Below the pieces are notes generated by a model, which was not told the DNA's origin, did not search any database, and saw nothing but the letters and a program-made list of their open reading frames with translations. Below are positions 60,489 to 62,000 of a stretch of DNA of 62,000 nucleotides, one piece after another. The first letter of the stretch is position 1. Each line of letters opens with the position of its first letter. The stretch is from Lingula anatina (taxonomy: Eukaryota > Brachiopoda > Lingulata > Lingulida > Lingulidae): the NCBI RefSeq assembly GCF_001039355.2, contig NW_019774258.1, positions 398,410 to 460,409 of the forward strand, read 5' to 3'. The translations under genes and the position numbers were made by a program.

Positions 60489-61480
60489 GTAAGTCTACAC
60501 TTTTTTGTGTGTGGGTTCATATAATAGATGTCTAATACCTATGCCAAGAAGGTTATGCTTTTACCTTTGTTAGTATTTTTAATTACAGCCCAACTCAAAA
60601 TGTTATAGACAGAGGTTTTAATGATATTTTCTGGATAGGTCAGATATATGCTGATTTGGGTGTTGGTCCATTAATTAATTAATCAATTGATAATAATGAA
60701 AATTAAAAAGCAGAAGTCTGTGCTCAGTAAGTGTTTTTCTGGTAATGTTACCTGTATGTGTAAATTTTTCTTTGATTTAGTTTAATTTAATACGGTTGAA
60801 ATTTTCTCAGAAAGGATTTCAAATGGACATTAAATATTGTGAATGATAAATAGGTATCAGTATGTGCTAGTGCATCTTTACTGCTATACATTATATTATG
60901 TGTTCATTATATAATGGCCAAACAAAGCTATGTCCAATGACAATTTTTCTGTCTCATTTGTGGATGTGTGAAATGTTTTAAAGGAAATTTTTGATGTTTA
61001 TGAATTGTGTGTGTGTGTGTGTGTGAGTGTGTGTGTTTATATTTTATGAGTGCAGGTAAAAGAACTCAATAGCTGTGATGTTTACTGTGTACTAGTAGCT
61101 GATCAACTCATATAGACACTTGTAAGAAAAGGTTAGACTTATATTTACGGGTAGTATACTAGACTTGCTGTGTGATCAAACAAGATTCCATGGGATTTAA
61201 AGGAGAGTGAGGTCAGGAATAATGACCAAATAACAAGTGTGGTGTAGCAACTAATGAAATCTGATTAAATTTATCAATAGATATATTTATGGGTATTTTT
61301 TCTCATTATAAGTCCTGTAGAATTAAGCTAATTTGTTTGCCGTGTCCTGATGCCATTATCTCTGCTTGGGTTCAATATATTGTTGCCAGCAGGCCAATCA
61401 GATATGTAAGAATCATTCCTGTAGAAACATTCTGGGCGTTCCTTATTTCCTTGAAACATATGCTGTAGGAACAGACAGGT

Positions 61481-61725
61481 AGAAAAGTAAGAAGATATAA
61501 AGCTGTGTGCTAGTACAGAATAAAATGAGATGTTGTTTGAGGTCTGAAATATGCCAACAGATGAATTGATTGCCCAGGTTGCAAAGTAATTATATAAGAA
61601 GATGAAAAAAGGTATTAAGCTGTGTTCAGAATAAAATGATTTAGATGTTGGTCTGAAATATACCAACAGATGAACAGCTAGATTGCTGAAGTTGCAAAGA
61701 GATATCTATACTTTTCCAGACATGT
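61481..61725 (+). repeat. Tandem repeat of about 118 bp, third copy at the window edge
   Basis: Two copies contain cagaataaaatga, ggtctgaaatat, ccaacagatgaa and ggttgcaaag-type segments; the start of a third, near-identical to copy 2, begins at about 61970 and runs off the window. Confidence 0.85.
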
Positions 61726-62000
61726 AACAGCTTGGTATAAAACTGTTCTATCCAAGCAAACTACAGCAATAACAAAGTCATACTTATATTTTATTTTTTT
61801 TATCAGCAAGGCATTTACCATAAGAGGGCATACAAAATTCATATTATATATTCATGATATATTTCAGCTCATTCACTATTAAATTTCTATGTAATATATC
61901 CAAATTTAATAATAACCTGGCTTCCACTGGTTCTGAAACTCGGGTTACTATGGTAACAGATACACACCAGAATAAAATGATTTAGATGTTGGTCTGAAAT

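Noticed and set aside
60299-60520. Leucine-rich open frame on the - strand
   Set aside because: Antisense of AGT/AGC serine repeats in the + strand exon at 60210-60488.
1-62000. CRISPR arrays, operons, prokaryotic features, tRNA or rRNA genes
   Set aside because: The window is eukaryotic with spliced genes. The tandem arrays lack CRISPR repeat-spacer structure, and I found no tRNA-like box A/box B pair or rRNA segment by eye.

Overview
This is an AT-rich, intron-dense metazoan nuclear DNA window: short coding exons with GT-AG introns, many microsatellites and minisatellites, and numerous short inverted-repeat (MITE-like) elements. The proteins and the repeat landscape suggest a marine invertebrate, most likely a lophotrochozoan such as a mollusc. 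That taxon is inference; nothing here fixes the species.

Layout. (1) 1-3.7 kb, + strand: the 3' end of a UBE2A/UBE2B (Rad6) ubiquitin-conjugating enzyme gene, with two tandem alternative last coding exons, one giving an acidic tail and one a short tail. (2) 5.4-12.4 kb, - strand: a complete 15-exon UFSP2 gene (UFM1-specific protease 2). The exons join into one 640-residue open frame with the Cys/Asp/His catalytic residues intact. (3) 12.43-12.78 kb: a short divergent promoter between UFSP2 and the next gene. (4) 12.8-15.3 kb, + strand: a complete four-exon SLC25A43 mitochondrial carrier (339 residues). (5) 21.5-32.1 kb, + strand: an SLC6 sodium/chloride-dependent amino-acid transporter of the glycine/ATB0+ type. 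Fourteen coding exons are clear; the last carries an apparent one-base frameshift in a C run, and two weaker candidate tail exons lie at 33.7 and 40.0 kb. (6) 36-60.5 kb, + strand: no classical gene body, but a series of separate short exons. Each has an ATG, a short open frame and a donor site, and all end in phase 0. I read these as alternative first coding exons of a gene whose shared body lies beyond 62 kb.

Repeats: at least four MITE-like families, one of them a 310-bp hAT-like element with a perfect 8-bp target duplication. Several tandem duplications sit exactly on splice acceptors (UFSP2 exon 7, SLC6 exon 9, SLC6 exon 12). UBE2A and SLC25A43 are also close neighbours on human Xq24, so their proximity here probably reflects ancient linkage. 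The genes do not form one pathway: two act in ubiquitin or UFM1 conjugation and two are membrane carriers. The most unusual items are the variable-first-exon cluster, the UBE2A tail switch and the duplicated splice acceptors.
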